Shown here piece by piece: positions 53,643 through 64,000 of a DNA stretch of 64,000 nt. Position 1 is the first letter of the stretch, and each line of letters opens with the position of its first letter. The DNA is taken from assembly GCA_036250225.1 (NCBI GenBank), contig JAPZLL010000037.1, positions 1-64,000 of the forward strand, given 5' to 3'. Below the pieces are notes generated by a model. The model made no database searches and was not told the origin of the DNA. It saw only the letters and a list, made by a program, of their open reading frames with translations. Made by a program: the position numbers and the translations under genes. Source of the stretch: Cercophora sp. LCS_1 (taxonomy: Eukaryota > Ascomycota > Sordariomycetes > Sordariales > Lasiosphaeriaceae).

Positions 53643-54998
53643 TCACGCCTTTGGCGGCGCGGCCGTCGCCCATGGGAAAGCGGATGCCATCGGGGCGCCG
53701 TAGCTACCGGTGCTGGTATAGTCTTTGGTTGTCGCAGTTCCAAAGAACTGCTTTTGGACAAACGGGAGGACGGAGGTGCTGGGCTTGTTAGTACACTCTT
53801 TGTATCAGTAGACTGCAACTTACAATCCACTCATGTCACAATGTCCTCCACTCCTCACGCTCAAGCCAAGCTTGTCGCCTACGCCCAGCCAGTCATAAAC
53901 TGCCTTAGCCGCTGGGTACATGACGATAGATGTGCCCTTGCTGTCAACGAACTGGTCGCCGGTTCCCTGGTCTGGAATCAACGCCCTCGGGGCAATGGCC
54001 GCGGCAATTGTGTGTGCATCAAACGGAAGATTCGGTGCGTGGTTGACGAATGTTCCGAGCTTGCTGTTGCTCCACCACCCGGCACCTGACTTGCTGTTCT
54101 CCAAGTTCTCGCCCTGCCCGCTAAGCCCGGCGTACCGGTACGGTCCTAGGCCCTGGACGCCCGATGACATGGGCATCGTGACGGTGATTCTCTTGTCGAA
54201 TAGACCGGCCGCAAGCGCCGCCTTGCCGAGCCTCGAGCATCCAGTGACACCGACTCTCGTGGGGTCAATCTCGGGGACCGTGGCGTTGATGCCGTCGAGG
54301 GTGCGATGGAAGCCCCATGCCCATGCGACAAGTGTTCCTATCAAGGAATTAGCTTATTTTGTTCTCGAAACGTATCAACCGGCACAGAAAAGGGGAAACT
54401 GACCAACGTCCCTCCCCTGATAAACACTCCAAAACGCCCCCGTCTTGCTATTGCTATCCGGCGCTACACTCGTGTAATCGAACTGCGCAACCGCAATGCC
54501 AGCGCTCAGGTACGGCGCATTCTGCATCCCTCCAATGTTGATCACCACCGGTGCCGGCTTATCCTTGCTCGCGCCGCTCGGCAACGTAATCGTCGCTCTG
54601 AACCGTCCGGTCTTCCCGCCCGCCGTGACAGCAATGTTCAGCGTTGTCCCGCTCCGTGTCGTTTCGACCTTTTCCTGTGTTGGGTCGGGGTAGTACCCGA
54701 ATTGGTACTCTTGGAGGAGCGTCAGGAGCTGCGGCTGCTGGCAGGCGTACCATTCTTCGCGCGTCTTGATGCGGCCTGGGGCGCGGCCTTCTGCTATGTC
54801 TTTTGCGGAGGTGCCCGTTGCCGTGAGCATGTTTGCCAGGGGGAGGAAGGGGTCGGGGAGAGAGGAGATCGTCGGGAGCTGTTGCCATGTTGGGAAGGGC
54901 GAGGGGAGCGGCGTACAGGTTGTTGCGTTTTGGCGCGGCTCGATTGGGAGGAGGGGCGTGGCGAGGGCGCCCGAGGCGAGGAAGACGAGGGAGCGCAT
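53643..54998 (-). CDS. Secreted glucuronoyl methylesterase (CE15)
   Basis: Three exons encode 414 residues: 54998-54404, 54337-53824 and 53778-53643. The introns are 66 bp (GTCAGT...GATAG) and 45 bp (GTAAGT...CCCAG). A signal peptide covers about residues 1-13, and GALATPLLPIEPRQ looks like a propeptide ending at a dibasic-like site. The CE15 nucleophile motif GCSRLGK places Ser233, and the catalytic His lies in GGHCDMSG (His364). GVQGLGPYRY and SGQGENLE shape the substrate pocket. The enzyme splits ester bonds between 4-O-methyl-glucuronic acid of xylan and lignin alcohols. No carbohydrate-binding module is present, unlike some homologues. The last exon is short; the chosen acceptor restores SVLPFVQKQFFG, the usual C-terminal helix. 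Confidence 0.92.
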
Positions 54999-57254
54999 CT
55001 TGACGGCGGTGATCAGGGCGACGATGGTGAGGTCGAGCTGCGGGGGACGACGGACAGGTTTGGGGTATATACTTGGTATGCATCATCCCGTCGCCCGAGA
55101 TGTAATTTGTTTCCCCGGATTGCTGGGCACGGCATGTGGGGTGCCTTTACGGTCGGGGTATTAGCCAGATTGGCGTCGTGATCAGCCGGGTGCGCGGCGG
55201 GAGTGGTCCGGGCCATGGTGTTTTGGGACGTCGAGGGTGACGACGCAACGGATGTGGAAAAGAGGTGTGCCATTGGCGACAAAAACGTGGATTGGCGCAG
55301 GGGTTCGCAATGACAGGTTGCGGGCGATGGCGTTGGGGGTGGCATTGGGGCTGGATGAAGTCGATGTCCGATGGGATTGTCATTCTGGTGCGGAGAATTT
55401 AACCGTCTTGTCCCTTGCACGCTAACCCAATGAACGGGGAGAACACTGTCGGGCATTTGTCCTCGGGCCATTGACGTCCGGGGGAGCCACGTGGTGGGGT
55501 GATGCCCCTGTTCGGTGTGAGGCTGTCAACGACGCTATGGGGTGTAAGTGGAAGGCACGACCACTGGAATCGCGAGAGTCCACCAAGGTGGACAGGATTT
55601 TACAGGGCTTATTGGACAGGGGACAGGGGTCTTCAGCAGAAACCATTCAGGCCTAGCAATTCTTGGAGGACCACTGCGAAAAGTATCCAGTGTCGTTGAT
55701 AGGTACCGGACGGGGGGCAGGGATGTGACTTCGAAAGGTCCGGGTGCCCTTGAAGTCCCGTCCTTGACATCTACCAGACCGCGCACGCAAGGAGTGTCGC
55801 TACTCCTAAACCCATGAAAGAAATGATTGCAATGTGTTGCGCGCAGCCCAGTCTCCAGCTCCCCTACAGAAGACCTCCAGTACCCAAACGTTGAGCACAG
55901 CGCCCAACAGCGAAGAGCATCTGCATTCCCTCTTGCGCTGTCCGAAATCTTTGTTGCGCACCTTAACACGCGATGGCGCCCCGGAGAGAACCGCAGGCCA
56001 CAAGACCGTCTTCGCTGTCGTCACATCGTCGTCGTTCCATCTCAACCTAGGCGCCCGACCGCGGCGGTGGCAGCCGACAACCACCATGTTCTTCCCTTGC
56101 TCGTCCAGCTACCGCTCACACCACACCACATCGGCTTAAGCGGGACCCTCCAAGCGCCAGCGCATCGTTAACACTAGTCCCGTGCAGCTCCCCAAACGCC
56201 GTCCCTTCATCCACCGACTCGCTCTCCCCGCCACGCTAGACACCCAACGAGCGCTGGCAAGACACATCAAGATCAATATGGCAGTACCGACAATGACACA
56301 GCTCGTTCGGAACCAGGGGAGGGAGTGCCCACTGGCGCCGCTGTCGCCGCTCTCCCACAGCGGTCGCCAAAACGAAGCGTTGCCGGAGGCTTTGAAGAGG
56401 AGCGAGTGGAAGCGTCCGAATGGCTCAAACCAACAAGGGCAGGGTTGTCCTCGAACGGAACGGCCCGACAATTACGAGGCGCGTCTTTTCCTAGCCCCAA
56501 GCAAGAACTACATTGGCGCCCTGGGACTTGGCGTCCCTTGAAGGGAGGGCATGGTAAGCACGGGACACCGTCGTCGACCGTAGCGAGCTTCACGGCCACC
56601 CCAACACCTCGAGGCGAACAAGATCACGTTCAAGTTGACAGAGGGAGACATTCGCCAGAGCTGGAGATGGATGGGGCGAGAGACTGCCGACAACAAAGAT
56701 GGCAGTACACTGGAACGAAACGACCCAGTGACTGCGAGGCATCGTCGTCGAGGGGAGCCAGCTCTATGGCAGGGAGATCAAGCCAGGCGAGCAAATACGA
56801 GATATTCACAGGAGGAAGACAGAGGAAGAGGTCACCGACCAACAAGGAACACATGATGGAGTGTTAGGAGGAAAGCGGAAAGAGGTCACTAGACCAACAA
56901 GGACGCGACGCCACAACCCCAAACGAACATCACCAAACTCACCGCCGCCACCATGCAAGATGCGTCTCTGCGCTGGCTCTGGATTTCCAGGTTCCCAGGC
57001 GACACCACGAGGAGGTGCAGAGTCCGACTTCGTCGCCCACAGCTAGTTCCCTGCGCCGAAGCGTGGAACAGAAGCCGCGACAACCCCCGGCCAAAGGCAA
57101 GCACAGGGTCATCGTAGTGGTTGTCGGTCGATTCAAGCAACACCAAAAAAAATACAGAGCAAAGGATACAAAAACAAGCGAGAAAGCAATTTATGCGATC
57201 AAGACAAACAACAAACAGGAAAGTCAAAGCGATCCGTTATTTTTTTTTTTGCAT
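54999..57254. other. Gene-poor region, nothing recognised
   Basis: About 2.2 kb has open frames on both strands but no domain, signal peptide or convincing exon chain. Several are Arg/Ser/Pro-rich and overlap one another. Coding DNA cannot be excluded. Confidence 0.4.
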
Positions 57255-57380
57255 CCACAATTTATGTGGGCTTTTCTCTTTTCAACCTTTTTTTTGGTAT
57301 TTTTATCTTCCTCCACATTTTATGTGGTCATGGTGTGCTGCAATTTATGCAGTCTGGGTTCGCCTTCACACTTTATGTGG
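57255..57380. repeat. Four hairpins with a shared xTTTA loop
   Basis: Short palindromes occur at 57255-57269 (CCACA-ATTTA-TGTGG), 57313-57327 (CCACA-TTTTA-TGTGG), 57338-57352 (CTGCA-ATTTA-TGCAG) and 57366-57380 (TCACA-CTTTA-TGTGG). All have a 5-bp stem and a 5-base loop ending TTTA. In the third both stem strands differ together, and in the fourth a T-G pair replaces C-G. Confidence 0.75.
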
Positions 57381-57455
57381 GCTATCATGACACCGGCAAT
57401 CACCTCCCACGGTCCTGACTTCTTCCTTCTTCCCATCTCCAACAACAAACGTGGC

Positions 57456-57650
57456 GCCGGTCTCGAAATGTATCCTGTGGCCTGGATAATCGAGGGGCAG
57501 AGGGCATGTCCAGGCTTGAGTAGCGAGCAAGACAGTGGCCGGTACGTCTTATCGACGGGAGGCCGATCCCGAAATGTACCCTGTGTCCTGGGTCTTCGGG
57601 GGGCGAGAGTGCTTGTCCAGGCTTGTGTAGCGAGCAAGACAGAGGCAAGG
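57456..57650. repeat. 106-bp tandem duplication, two diverged copies
   Basis: Copies begin at 57456 (GCCGGTCTCGAAATGTA) and 57562 (GCCGATCCCGAAATGTA). Both end with GTAGCGAGCAAGACAG. Similarity is about 80% by eye over 85 bases, with a short unrelated spacer between. No reading frame is conserved between them. Confidence 0.8.
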
Positions 57651-58611
57651 TGGTGATGGGGTGCTATCTCAAGTCATTCCGCATCTGCTGACGAGGGGTC
57701 AGGGGCGTAGAGGACAAGGACTGGCGCAGGGCTCATTCGTCCCTTGGTGGCCACCGAAAGGCTCGGATGTGTCTTCAAGAATGGTTCTCTTTCGAGGAGG
57801 AGAGGTGCACGGTCTATGTCGACAACACTGTTTCTGGGTCGGTTGTCGAAGCAAAGACGAAGGTCGGGAGGGGAAACGTCGTGAGCATTTGTGACGTTGC
57901 AGTGGATGTTCTGGTGGCCTCACATCACTGAGGACTGAGTCGTTTGAGGTTATCGGTGGACTCGGGTGGGTGCGGATCGTTCAGTTGTTGAGCTTGAACT
58001 GGTCGATCGGCTGCTGCTTTTTTTTGTTCTGGGGAAACTTTTGGATTGCACCGCAGACGCACTCAACATTGCGCGGCGGGATGTAGGCTTGATAAGACGC
58101 CAGCTATATCAGGGGCCTTGTTTTGGACGTCGACTTGGGAGGTTTGATGGGGGTCGGGTGGAACGCAACTCGTCGAGAGAAATGGACAATGGCCCTTGAA
58201 TGGGAGACTGTTTGGCGGGCCGACGACTGAGGTTCACAAACAACAGTTACGAGGTTGCCTTGGCTACTCGTCCTCAGCCGCCGTTATGTGTACCCGGGGG
58301 TCTCTAATTCCATCAATGCTTGTCTGCCGGGCGAGTGGTGATGTGTTGTTTGGATCATCGGGTGAGACCCTCGGAGCCGGCGAAGAATTGGGGAGTTTTT
58401 CTTCGAGAGGAAAAGGTGGTGGTGAATAAGATCTCTCTGTTTGCCGTGCGTTCCCTGGCGTCCCTTTGGGTTGGGGGTGAAGTTTTTTTGGGTTCCCATC
58501 CTCTCACTCAATCTCCGGTGATGTCAACCAGGGCTGGGATGATGGCTTGCTTCTGGTTGGCGGAGACGGGACGAGGTGTCGATCGGAGCGGCGCCGACAC
58601 GGTGGCCGCAG
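57651..58611. other. Intergenic, nothing recognised
   Basis: This stretch lies to the right of the duplication, up to the end of the next gene. No supported feature is seen. Confidence 0.4.
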
Positions 58612-59523
58612 TTAGTCCGATCGGCGGGGATGTTGGCGACGTCGAGTGTTCTGGCGTTTCCGGATTCGTCGGCTTTGGTCGTGTGTCGGCCCAGGATTTG
58701 GCTTGACCTGGGGTACGGCGGGCTTCCGCAAGAAGCTGGCCTCGGGGCCTCCAGCCTTTGTCTTGTGATGAGGGCGACGCCGGCTGGAGTGACGGGTGGT
58801 GGGAATGGGATCCTGGTCGATCGTGGTCCCTGTCATCATTTCCGCTCTGGAGCGGACGACTTCGGGGTGGTTGGATCTCCAGGGTTTCCCATTGGGGTTG
58901 TTGATAGGACAGTCTGCCTTGTTGAGCCGAGAATTCAACAGGGCAAGTTGGTGTCTTCTGTCCAGTTCGTCCTCCTCAGAGCGATGCTGTGCAGCAGCAA
59001 AATCCTCCGAAAGAGAGACTCCCGTCATTGGCTCATCCAAGTCTGACGTCCAGTCGGGACGAGTGTATTGGTATCTCGTCAGTCGAGCCCTGGCCTTGCG
59101 GGCCTGACGGGTCTCGGCCTCCCACTGCTGACGGAGGCGGCGACTGGACGGGACTGGATGACCGGTTTGAATGCACCGTGCGAGTGCGTGATCGCCGGGG
59201 CCCTTGACAAGGGCAATCCGTGCGTTGTTTTCCTTCTTTCGCCGCCGGGCCGCGATGCTCTTCTCTTGGGCGCGACCCTTCTTGAGACAGCTTTTGGCGG
59301 GAAGAAGGCCGGTACGATGAGGAGCGAGACGTGGGTTGAAGATCGTTGCACCGTCATCGTAATTCGTAGACGCCTGGGCCCCTTGTTGAATGGGGTGGTC
59401 GGAATTGACGGACGCCTGGACCCTTTGTACGAAGGGGTGGTCGTTGTTAACTGACGCCTGGATCCACTGGGGATGGCCGTTATTGAAAACATTGTTGTTG
59501 AAGGGGTTGCTGAAGAACGCCAT
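58612..59523 (-). CDS. Basic, repeat-bearing protein of unknown, lineage-specific family
   Basis: This single exon encodes 303 residues. The N-terminus, MAFFSNPFNNNVFNNGHPQW, is Asn/Phe-rich. About residues 20-58 hold three imperfect repeats of some 14 residues (IQASVNNDHPFVQR, VQASVNSDHPIQQG, AQASTNYDDG). A Lys/Arg-rich region follows (KKGRAQEKSIAARRRKKENN), then ETRQARKARARLTRYQYTRPDW and a strongly basic C-terminus (RRIRKRQNTRRRQ). There is no signal peptide. No family is recognised. Partial copies of its start, its repeats and its ETRQARKAR block lie scrambled within 1.5 kb upstream, and its leader is also repeated. So it belongs to a locally duplicated family of which this is the only intact member seen. 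Nuclear or nucleic-acid binding is only a guess from charge. Confidence 0.6.
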   Translation of the reverse strand: MAFFSNPFNNNVFNNGHPQWIQASVNNDHPFVQRVQASVNSDHPIQQGAQASTNYDDGATIFNPRLAPHRTGLLPAKSCLKKGRAQEKSIAARRRKKENNARIALVKGPGDHALARCIQTGHPVPSSRRLRQQWEAETRQARKARARLTRYQYTRPDWTSDLDEPMTGVSLSEDFAAAQHRSEEDELDRRHQLALLNSRLNKADCPINNPNGKPWRSNHPEVVRSRAEMMTGTTIDQDPIPTTRHSSRRRPHHKTKAGGPEASFLRKPAVPQVKPNPGPTHDQSRRIRKRQNTRRRQHPRRSD

Positions 59524-60180
59524 TTTTGATGTAGTGAAGTCTTGACAGATGTCTTCTTGGTTGAAAGTTGGTGTACGTATGTGTATGTCTTGTGAAGTCT
59601 TGTGATGTATGCTTGGTGTTGCTGATGAATCGACGAAGAATGGAAGATGAGAGAGGAAGACCGGGACACATTTAAGTGTTACTGAGGCAGATTAAGGTTT
59701 GGTGTCTGATTCTGATCGTTCCCTTGATTCCCAGCGTTTCCAGGTCTACATTTACACTTTTCATATTCTCGGCTTCACCCATTTTCGGCTGTAGACTTGA
59801 ACCTTGATCTCTCGGTGTCCTTCCAAACTTTAACTTGAGTTTAACTATGACTCGCAGGGCCGGTATCAACTCGGGTATAGGGGCGGCTTGCATCCCGGCG
59901 AACAGGCTAGGGTGCTCGCGTGGATGTATACTTTGGCACGCTCTGTGCTAAAACCCTCGGTTAGGGATAGGTGCATGTAGTCAACCGGCTTGATTCAAGA
60001 GCGATCCTCTGTTAGAGGTGGTGGCTAGGCCAGCTATATTGATGTGCACACGGCACCTGAATTCCTTGGAACCCCGTGTCCTCCATACCTCTCGTGGCTC
60101 TGAGCTTTCAACCTGGCACCCTCAAACTCAAAACTTAGTGGTAGACGATTGAGTCATGAGTGCTCTTCGCTTGCTTTAAC
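59524..60180. other. Intergenic; 5' leader of the repeat-bearing gene
   Basis: The first 80 bases upstream of 59523 resemble the DNA upstream of the decayed copy starting at 60309. The rest shows no feature. Confidence 0.5.
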
Positions 60181-60430
60181 TTAATACGACGTCGCAGCCT
60201 CTTGAATTCCGGAATCCTGGGCCGAACCAAAGACATCATCTTGCTTTGTTATGGGGTGGCTGTTATTGAAGACGTTATTGTTGTTGAAGGGGCTCAGAAG
60301 GAAAGCCATTGCTGATGAAGTGAGGCTAGTCGGCAGATCTGTTTCGGTTGGGAGTTGGTATAAGTCTTGTTAGGTATGCAGCTTGACCGGTGTGTTGCGA
60401 GAGAGCACTCTAGGGACGGCTTGGTGTTCG
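60181..60430 (-). pseudogene. Truncated copy of the gene at 58612-59523
   Basis: A start at 60309 gives MAFLLSPFNNNNVFNNSHP, clearly related to the intact gene's first residues. The similarity then ends, and the frame stops at 60181 after 42 residues. The leader before it (CAACCGAAACAGATCTG...CACTTCATCA) also matches that of the intact gene. It may still be transcribed as a short peptide; I regard it as a broken copy. Confidence 0.6.
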
Positions 60431-60464
60431 CCGGATCGTTGGAGGAGTAGCTGGTGTTGACGGA

Positions 60465-60960
60465 AGCCGGGACCCCGTCCATGGGGTGGTCGACGCTAAT
60501 AGACGCCAGGCCCTTGCACGGGATGGTTGTTGTTGAAGACGTTGTTCAGGGCAACATAGGGAAGGCTTTACGGTCGCCAACACGTCGCTGCCTCGCGGAT
60601 TTGCTCGCCTGGTATGATGTCCAGTCGGGGTAAGTGTTGGCGCACTTAGCCAGAACTCGGGCCTTGCGGGCCTCACGGGTCTCGTCTTTCACTGCGATGC
60701 CGACCGGATGGAACAGAGCGGTCGTCGTTTCAAGATGGCGCGAAGATGCATGTTGCTTATGTGGGGCCAAACTGGCTCTCTGATGTAGGAGCGGTGGAGG
60801 CAGGGGCGCGGTTTGATACGGCGAGGTTGGCCGAGGGTCGTCTCCTGACCAACGCTGGTGTGATGCAGCGAGAGTCTTGACGGCGGAATGTCTTGGAAGT
60901 CTTGAGTAAAGCTTGATTTGTGTGTTGAGAGCACTCTAGGGACGGTTTGGCAGTCGCCGG
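60465..60960 (-). pseudogene. Scrambled fragments of the same family
   Basis: On the minus strand the order is as follows. A leader-like segment (about 60960-60850) shares CCGTCCCTAGAGTGCTCTC with the leader of the copy at 60309. A central block (60700-60600) encodes DETREARKARV and YPDWTS. Then an N-terminal block (60545-60465) encodes NNVFNNNHPVQG followed, after a frame change, by repeat-like SVDHPMDGVPASVN. The central block precedes the N-terminal block, so the pieces are rearranged rather than simply mutated. Confidence 0.55.
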
Positions 60961-62275
60961 CTTGTTAAACTCAACCCGCAGTGGTGGTGTGGCAAATAGA
61001 TTGTGGTTTAGAGAGGTAGAGAGAGAGGGGAGGATAGGGAGAAGGTAAGTCCTCTAGAATCGAGAAACCCGCCCATCTGCGTCCAAATTTCCCAAACGTG
61101 GGAGGAAGGAGCAAACGCCAAGGCTCGCCAGGTTCCCAGCCGACTGTCAGGCAATGACGTCGCCATTTTTGGGGAGTCGATTGTGGAAACCGCGTGTGGC
61201 CAGGTGTGGCTTGATTGCTCGGGACACAGAAACGTCTACGTGTTCATGATCTAATTACGACTATAGGAAAATTGGCAGAAAATATCTGCTTGTCAATTGA
61301 TTTTGGCATCACTTCGCGCCCAAATCACCGATGCCTATGGTGGGGCGGTGGCGGTTTCCTTTCCTTGACAGAATCAGTGCCGGAAATCAGATCAGGAAGT
61401 TAGTGCAGCAAGAGCTGATTGTGACGACTCCATTGTGGCTGCTGTTTTTGTCCCCTTGGAAATCAGAGAATCGGCAATGGCACTGTCATGAACCCAATCT
61501 GCTTACTCAAAGTCAAAATGGTCGGTCGACCGCAATCGAGACACCGGGCAAGAGCACCCCACACCTCTGTTTAAGGTTTGCAGGAGGCAACGAGGGGTCC
61601 CGGGAAGGCAGCTACTGACCTTACTGTGCCGGCTTCGTGAGACCCTCCAGTGTGGGAAGGGGGGAACAGTAAAGAGAAGTAGCGGGTGCGGCGGATGTGT
61701 TTAGTAGTAATGGAAGGCCTCTCCAAGAATACTACAGGTGGTCCTCGGGCCCAAGCAGCCAAGAAACCAGGCCCGAAGATGGGATGTCCGCTGATTCTCA
61801 CGAGGCTTGAACTTTGAAGTGGGCGGTACACGGAGTAAGAGTGGATCGAGCGGGATAATAGCCGGGAAGTGCCACACGACTGAGCGGAAAAACAGTTTCC
61901 ATTTGTTGTATGGTTGCCTGCGGCCGGAGGCCGCAGAATAAAAGTTGTTGGGAAGAATGAAGCCCTAAAAGCCCCGGGGCTGGCAATCAAGTTTTTCTTG
62001 GATCCCTTGGAGCCCCCGCCTTGATTGGAGAGAAGTGGTGACTCAAGGAAACTGCCGCCAAAATTTGTAGCGAACCATCCATCCACCCAAGACGTCACAG
62101 GGAATTGGCCTGGGTCCACCACAGGAAAAGTCAGACGGAAAAGTCTGGTGCCAGACAGACTGGGAGCGCGCATGGATGTGAAGACAACCCACCCCACGCT
62201 CCGCAGTCCAAAATCGAACTTCAATCAGATCAATTGTTTCAACTTCCTGCTGCCCCCACCAGGCTATGTCCTTGT
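60961..62275. other. Intergenic, with one GC-rich hairpin
   Basis: CTGCGGCC-GGA-GGCCGCAG at 61918-61936 is a perfect 8-bp stem, about 340 bases beyond the stop of the leftward acyl-CoA synthetase gene. Nothing else is recognised; a 217-codon open frame on the minus strand (61571-62224) has no family features. Confidence 0.5.
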
Positions 62276-64000
62276 TTACAACTTTGCCTTGCCCACATGC
62301 AAATCATCCCAATCCTGGCGGGTGAATGGGATGTACGTGACCCCCTTCCCATGGCTCTCAATCCAGAAAACCTTGTCTTCAGGCTTGACCTTTTCGGGAT
62401 CGATGCCCTCCTTCTTCAACGGAACCTTATTTTGCTTATTGTTGTGGGTTGCCGAGGGTTCTTTGACATGTCGCAAGAACAAAGGGACTGCATATCTCGG
62501 GAGGTGGGCTCGAGCATGTCTGCAAGGGGTAAAGTTAGCGTATTGTTTACTCATAGCATAGAGCCACGTACCGAAGGAAATCTTGATGATCAAAAGTCTT
62601 CTTGAGCGCAGGGTCGATGTAGATCGCTGCGGCCCCCGCTTTACCGTCGTGTCCGGGGACCTGAACGCCGTAGACATTGGCATCCAGGATACCTGGGTAC
62701 TTGCCAAGGACTTCAGAGACTTCGGCAGTTGAAACATTTTCGCCCTTCCAGCGAAACGTGTCGCCCAGTCTGCGTCGTCCACTAGTTAGCGCAAGAGTTG
62801 CGGTGTAGGCAGCCAACGTACCTGTCCAAGAAGAACCACCGCCCCTCACTGTCCCTTCTCAGCGCATCGCCTGTCCGGTAGTAGGAGTCCCCCTTTTCGA
62901 AGACGTCATGTATAAACTTGCCCTCTGACGCCTTGGCATCCTTCCAGTAGCCGGGAAAGGATCTCTCGAACGGCACTCGCACAAGGATCTCTCCTCCAAC
63001 CTCGTACGGCATTCGATAGCCGAAACCTGTGTCAGGGTCGCGAGCGATGTCACCGGTCTCGGGGTCGACGGCCACAGGGACATAGTACTTGTGATACTTC
63101 CACCGCTGCAAGAACCCGTGGTGTCCAACCGCATGGGCCGTATAATCGTTGTAACTCTCGTTGTCCAGGGCGAGCATGCCTTCGGTGCTGTTGAAAAACT
63201 CAAAGACCCTCTCGATGCCGAAGCGCTCCCGGAAACGGCCCCACACGTCAGGTCGCAGTCCATTGCCGTAGATCGAGTGCACGCTATGCTGACGGTCCAG
63301 CGGTGAGGGCGGCGCCGCCAGGAGATACCGCAGCGTTTCGCCGACGTAGACAAACCAGGTCGCCTTCGAGTCCCGGACATCCTGCCAAAAGCCGGACACA
63401 CTGAACTTGGGTGAGATGCAGATGGTGTGTCCACAGAGCAGTTGCGCCATCACATTGATGCCCCCAGTGCCATGGTAGTAGGGCATGCAGACGTAGTATC
63501 GCGGATTTGGCTCCTGCACCGGGTTGGTGCCTGCGATAGTTCCATATCCATGTCCAAATGCCGCGATGATGGGCAGTTGACACCCTTTCGGCATACCCGT
63601 TGTCCCGCTCGTGTAAAAGAGGCCCATTGGATCGTTTGCCTTTAGCCCCAGTCTGTGTTCGTCTGCTGGTCGGGCCGATGGCGATGCGTAAATTTCGGGT
63701 TTCGCGTCGCTGAGTCTAACAAACTTGATCGGCGCCTTTGCAATTCGGTCCATCTCCGGTCGGACCTCTGCCATCCGTCCCATTGCCGCGTCGTCGCCGT
63801 CCATCAGCACCAATTTCGCCTCGCTGAGCTTCAGACAGTGTATCAACGCTCTCCCCGTCAGATGGTAATTGATCATGGCCGGTGCCGCCCCGATTGCCCA
63901 CAACCCGATCCATGCGAACACGAAATCGGGAGAGTTGAGCATGAAGAATGCCACGAGGTCGCCCCTCCGCACGCCCTGCGACAGGTACCAATTGGCGTAT
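62276..64000 (-). CDS. FATP/very-long-chain acyl-CoA synthetase (AMP-binding), 5' end missing
   Basis: The start lies beyond the right edge. Exons read here are 64000-62822, 62769-62572 and 62519-62276, with two 52-bp introns (GTACGT...GCAG both times). The AMP-binding signature is FYTSGTTGMPKGC, the middle motif EFFNSTEGMLALDN, the hinge block YYRTGD...GRWFFLDR, and after the first intron LGDTFRWKGENVSTAEVSEVL, which is the diagnostic FATP/VLACS motif. The protein activates fatty acids to acyl-CoA through an acyl-adenylate and couples this to uptake or peroxisomal metabolism, like yeast Fat1. About 560 residues are present, so probably only the first 80-100, with a possible membrane segment, are missing. 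The C-terminus ends in DDLHVGKAKL; a peroxisomal -KL-type tail (AKL) is visible. Confidence 0.93.

Noticed and set aside
55827..57656. Several overlapping plus-strand frames of 90 to 213 codons
   Set aside because: They are low-complexity and mutually overlapping, and one runs through the hairpin and duplication region. No exon chain could be supported.
61571..62224. 217-codon minus-strand frame after the acyl-CoA synthetase
   Set aside because: It has no domain, signal or relatives that I recognise and lies in the likely 3' flank of that gene.

Overview
This is nuclear DNA from a filamentous ascomycete (Pezizomycotina), most likely a plant-associated or saprotrophic Sordariomycete; the class is an inference. 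The evidence is GC-rich coding sequence interrupted by short introns (about 45-150 bp, one of 316 bp) with GT...AG borders and CTAAC/CTGAC branch points, plus fungal families: HET, CFEM, GH75 chitosanase, a BAS2-like secreted protein, CE15 esterase, a CDH-type cytochrome, Mtc1 and fungal tyrosinase.

Layout. 0-16 kb is rich in secreted and surface proteins: an M43 metalloprotease (cut by the window edge), a short-chain dehydrogenase, a two-domain BAS2-like cysteine-rich protein, a very large membrane protein with a Glu31 run and a Cys/Trp ladder, a CFEM GPI-anchored protein, a GH75 chitosanase, an unknown secreted protein and an NPP1-like (necrosis-inducing family) protein. 16-22 kb holds housekeeping and metabolic genes: NADP-type malic enzyme, ribosomal protein uL14 (60S L23) and a secreted tyrosinase. 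22-26 kb is gene-poor and carries a 12-bp minisatellite.

26-48 kb contains three genes of the self/non-self recognition or regulated-cell-death type: a HET-domain protein, a caspase-like peptidase and a NACHT-ankyrin NLR-like protein. They are interspersed with a nuclear protein, Mtc1 and unknown genes. The caspase-like gene is the most striking item. A 51-bp intron appears to remove its stop codon and join it to a C-terminal zinc-finger-like region through a GC-AG intron. A tRNA-like structure flanked by diverged direct repeats lies at about 32.1-32.9 kb.

48-55 kb holds an unknown protein with an N-myristoylation-type start, a CDH-cytochrome domain protein, a ZIP zinc transporter, a short F-box protein and a CE15 glucuronoyl esterase. 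The cytochrome and esterase suggest lignocellulose attack. 55-62 kb is mostly non-coding or unrecognised, with a 106-bp duplication, a set of four matching hairpins and a small lineage-specific gene next to decayed, rearranged copies of itself. The window ends inside a FATP-type acyl-CoA synthetase.

CDS coordinates are spans; exon boundaries are in the evidence and were inferred by eye from splice signals, reading frame and family conservation.
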